Assembly: GCF_013004065.1 (NCBI RefSeq)
Contig: NZ_CP053084.1
Span: forward strand, 2,666,001-2,730,000
DNA from: Limnobacter sp. SAORIC-580
GTDB lineage: Bacteria; Pseudomonadota; Gammaproteobacteria; Burkholderiales; Burkholderiaceae_B
Direction of reading: 5' to 3'
Length of the DNA stretch: 64,000 nt
The translations under genes and the position numbers were made by a program. The notes beneath the pieces are model-generated. The model saw only the letters and a list, made by a program, of their open reading frames with translations. It ran no database searches and was not told the origin of the DNA. Position 1 is the stretch's first letter; every line of letters begins with the position of its first letter. This document shows, in pieces, positions 61,933 through 64,000 of this stretch.

Positions 61933-62803
61933 GCAGATTGAAACCCTGAATGTGGCCGAATGGGTTGCCAGCGCACCCTTACAGCAACAAGCTTTTCGGG
62001 AGGCTGTTCATATTGTGTTGTCTGCAATCGGTAGCAGCGCGCCCCTTCGAACGCAAATGGTGATGAAAGGTGGCATGTTAATGGCCATTCGCTACAACAG
62101 CACCCGCTTCACCCGCGACGCCGATTTTTCTACCACGGCACTTTACCAACAAGGTAACGAGAAAGAATTGACTGAAGAACTTGAAGCCCAAATTCAATAC
62201 TTCAACCAACTACTTTCTTACAACACCCACTGCACCATTCAATCTTCGAAAATAAACCCACCTGGCAACAACCGCACTCACCCTACCCTTAACCTGCGAA
62301 TTGGATATGCAGCACCAAGCAACCCATCTGCCATGCGCCGCCTAATTGCAAAGCAGTCCCCACAAATTGTCGAAATTGATTTCAGCTACAACGAGGCAGT
62401 ACTGGATATTGAAATGCTTCGGCTTAGCGACCTTGACGAGCTGCATGTGTATAGCTTGATCAATTTGATGGCGGAGAAATATCGATCGCTGCTGCAGCAA
62501 CCCATCCGGAAAAGAAACCGGTATCAAGATGTTTACGATCTTTTCTTTCTTATCGAGAAAACACTGCTCGCCGGCCATAGGGAACACATCGATTTACTGG
62601 AATGCATACAAACAACTTGTACCACCAAAGGAATTGAAGCCACACCAAACAGCCTGAGAGACCCAGCCGTGCAAAACATGGCGGCGGATGGCTACCGCAC
62701 TCTTGCAAACGACATTCAAGATAACCTGCCCGAATTTGATTTAGCGTACTCCAAGGTATGCGAGTTTTACGAAAAGCTACCATGGCAAAAATCTGAAAAC
62801 TAA
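61925..62803 (+). CDS. abiEii: AbiEii nucleotidyltransferase toxin
   Basis: The 292-aa product has the nucleotidyltransferase core of AbiEii: MVMKGGMLMAIRYNSTRFTR (K48, G49, G50) and RDADFS (D65, D67). These are the key residues for NTP binding and transfer. Further conserved blocks are VEIDFSYNEA-like sequence and a Tyr/Arg-rich NRYQDVYDLFFLIEK. In AbiE systems the toxin uses GTP and causes reversible growth arrest that blocks phage. Translation starts at TTG, 8 bp inside abiEi, so it is coupled. Confidence 0.88.
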   Translation: MNKQIETLNVAEWVASAPLQQQAFREAVHIVLSAIGSSAPLRTQMVMKGGMLMAIRYNSTRFTRDADFSTTALYQQGNEKELTEELEAQIQYFNQLLSYNTHCTIQSSKINPPGNNRTHPTLNLRIGYAAPSNPSAMRRLIAKQSPQIVEIDFSYNEAVLDIEMLRLSDLDELHVYSLINLMAEKYRSLLQQPIRKRNRYQDVYDLFFLIEKTLLAGHREHIDLLECIQTTCTTKGIEATPNSLRDPAVQNMAADGYRTLANDIQDNLPEFDLAYSKVCEFYEKLPWQKSEN

Positions 62804-62807
62804 ATAT

Positions 62808-62829
62808 AAGGGGAGGCTCCATCCCCCTT
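62808..62829 (+). terminator. Possible terminator after abiEii
   Basis: AAGGGG (62808-62813) and CCCCTT (62824-62829) form a short stem five bases after the stop. The following T tract is short (CCTTTTCG), so strength is doubtful. The rest of the gap to 62913 holds nothing recognisable. Confidence 0.4.
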
Positions 62830-62913
62830 GCCTTTTCGAAAAACCGCTTCATTTCTACCCCTTAAAACCTTTCACGCATACTGCGGCTTGCCTCGTTTTT
62901 ATTTTGCTGCCGC

Positions 62914-63966
62914 ATGAACACCCAAGCCCGCACATTTCACGAAGACCACCTGACGCGCAAAGCGCAATCGCTACAACTCGCCTACACCCGTGCGCTGAAT
63001 AGCCACGATGGTTCAGCGCCGCTATACCTGCATCAGGAAATGGATTTTCTCGGCCACTTCGAGCCCGATGCCCAAGTTAGCCTGGCGATGGTGCCCGAGG
63101 TAATGCAGCAAGACCCTGTGGCTGGGGTCATGCTGATGACCTCGCAATTGAACACACAGCAAACCAGTACGCTGGTAAGTGCATTTGAAAAGGGCACAGT
63201 GAGCGCTGCCTTGCTTGCTCAGTTATTTGGTGTAACCAACTTGCCCGGCAACTTGGCCAATTTAATTGAAGCTGCAGCCAAAGCGCGCTTTACTTCAAAA
63301 ATGAAAACCGAATTGCGAGCCACACTGGCCAGCGGTAAACCGCGCACGGTGAAACTTGGCAACGGTGTGGAACTGAAAGCCGTGGGCCTTAAAGGCTCCA
63401 ACCAGTTTGGCAAACACGCCGACGTGCTTATCCGGGTTCGCCAAACCAACGCCAAACAAATTACCTTGCTGGAGAAAAACCAGTTCGAAAAAATCAGTAA
63501 GAACATGAGCACTAAATCAATGGGGCCCAATGCATTCAAATATGACAAGGTACTCAGCTTGAGCAAGCAAGCCTCAGATGAAATGTGGGAGTTGCGCAGG
63601 CTTACAGGATCATCTTTTCTGGGCTCCGCGAGAGTGGGTGGTGTTCTAACGTTCGGCCCCACATTGATCAACGACGTGATGACCAACTACAACCACAACG
63701 CAAAGCTGGATCAAAAATTCAACTACATGCAATTCGCAGTGGATAGCGCCAAGAATCAAACTGGAAATGTTGCGGCTTTGGTAGGTGGGCTCGCATTTGC
63801 AAAAGTCGCGGTAGTGGCTTTAGGTATGGCTGGCTTTACTGTCGCAGGTGCACCTCTCGTACTTATCGGGCTAGGTGCTGGCGTTTTGATCGGAGTTGCT
63901 TATAACCTGTCTAGTGCGCCGAATCATATTGAGCAGAAAGCGAAAGCTTTTTTCGGGGCAAATTAA
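62914..63966 (+). CDS. Uncharacterised 350-aa protein with C-terminal membrane hairpin
   Basis: The first 270 residues are soluble, with helical (SLAMVPEVMQQDPVAGVML, TLVSAFEKGTVSAALLAQLF) and beta-like parts (GNGVELKAVGLKG, KHADVLIRVRQTN). Residues about 283-330 are hydrophobic and Gly/Ala-rich (VAALVGGLAFAKVAVVALGM, then APLVLIGLGAGVLIGVAYNL), fitting two closely spaced membrane helices. That layout resembles pore-forming toxins and some secreted effectors, but many other proteins share it. No signal peptide; no clear Shine-Dalgarno before the ATG. A new ORF starts two bases after the stop, as with toxin-immunity pairs. I do not recognise the family. Confidence 0.7.
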   Translation: MNTQARTFHEDHLTRKAQSLQLAYTRALNSHDGSAPLYLHQEMDFLGHFEPDAQVSLAMVPEVMQQDPVAGVMLMTSQLNTQQTSTLVSAFEKGTVSAALLAQLFGVTNLPGNLANLIEAAAKARFTSKMKTELRATLASGKPRTVKLGNGVELKAVGLKGSNQFGKHADVLIRVRQTNAKQITLLEKNQFEKISKNMSTKSMGPNAFKYDKVLSLSKQASDEMWELRRLTGSSFLGSARVGGVLTFGPTLINDVMTNYNHNAKLDQKFNYMQFAVDSAKNQTGNVAALVGGLAFAKVAVVALGMAGFTVAGAPLVLIGLGAGVLIGVAYNLSSAPNHIEQKAKAFFGAN

Positions 63967-63968
63967 GC

Positions 63969-64000
63969 ATGATTAAATCCTACCTCCCCTTCAATGATTT
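63969..64000 (+). CDS. Start of a downstream gene, cut by window end
   Basis: An ATG two bases after the preceding stop opens a frame MIKSYLPFND that runs off the window. Tight spacing suggests the same transcript as the 350-aa gene, possibly as its partner. Too short to classify. Confidence 0.4.
   Translation, partial: MIKSYLPFND

Overview
The window is a chromosomal stretch of a Gram-negative betaproteobacterium. Gene content (accB-accC-prmA, glnE, mpl, mtgA, ubiC, a yhdP-nitrilase-tldD operon, short lipid A-free housekeeping blocks) and protein style point to Burkholderiales, and I would guess a Limnobacter-like genome. That genus call is an inference from memory of similar proteins, not a computed match. 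No rRNA, tRNA or CRISPR array was seen.

Layout. 1-1.7 kb: start of pdxH, then xerD and plsY. 1.7-17.8 kb: housekeeping genes (a double-length uvrA, DUF898/M48 pair, aroG) interspersed with five lone or paired uncharacterised genes. These are a 1236-aa coiled-coil protein with a C-terminal OTU-like Cys/His signature, its 148-aa upstream neighbour, and three small helical proteins of about 180-215 aa. aroG carries a Phe-rich leader peptide followed by an intrinsic terminator, a classic attenuator layout. 17.8-34 kb: tldD/nitrilase/yhdP operon, glnE, and a tightly overlapped seven-gene operon from mpl to mtgA. 34-40.5 kb: a forward operon with an NTase-like protein, a TlpA-like thioredoxin, accB, accC, prmA, a zinc-ribbon protein, a PfkB kinase and a glycine-zipper lipoprotein, closed by a strong terminator. 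40.5-50.8 kb: assorted accessory metabolism and regulators, including a divergent Baeyer-Villiger monooxygenase/esterase pair.

50.8-64 kb is an accessory region. It holds a PAAR-metallopeptidase effector-like protein with a secreted probable immunity partner, an FAD-dependent dehydrogenase, and then a defence island. The island contains a divergent HTH regulator; a 792-aa fusion of a PD-(D/E)XK-like nuclease, an SF1/DUF2075 helicase and a LexA-type S24 peptidase; a Gabija-type pair (gajA, gajB) visibly richer in GC than its surroundings and enclosed by a 36-bp imperfect inverted repeat; a 50-codon ORF; and an AbiE toxin-antitoxin pair with a perfect 23-bp inverted repeat over its promoter and start. 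The window ends with a 350-aa protein that has a membrane-hairpin-like C-terminus and the start of another gene.

The strongest leads for new biology are the nuclease-helicase-S24 fusion, the inverted-repeat-bounded Gabija unit, the Phe-leader attenuator of aroG, and the large OTU-like effector candidate.
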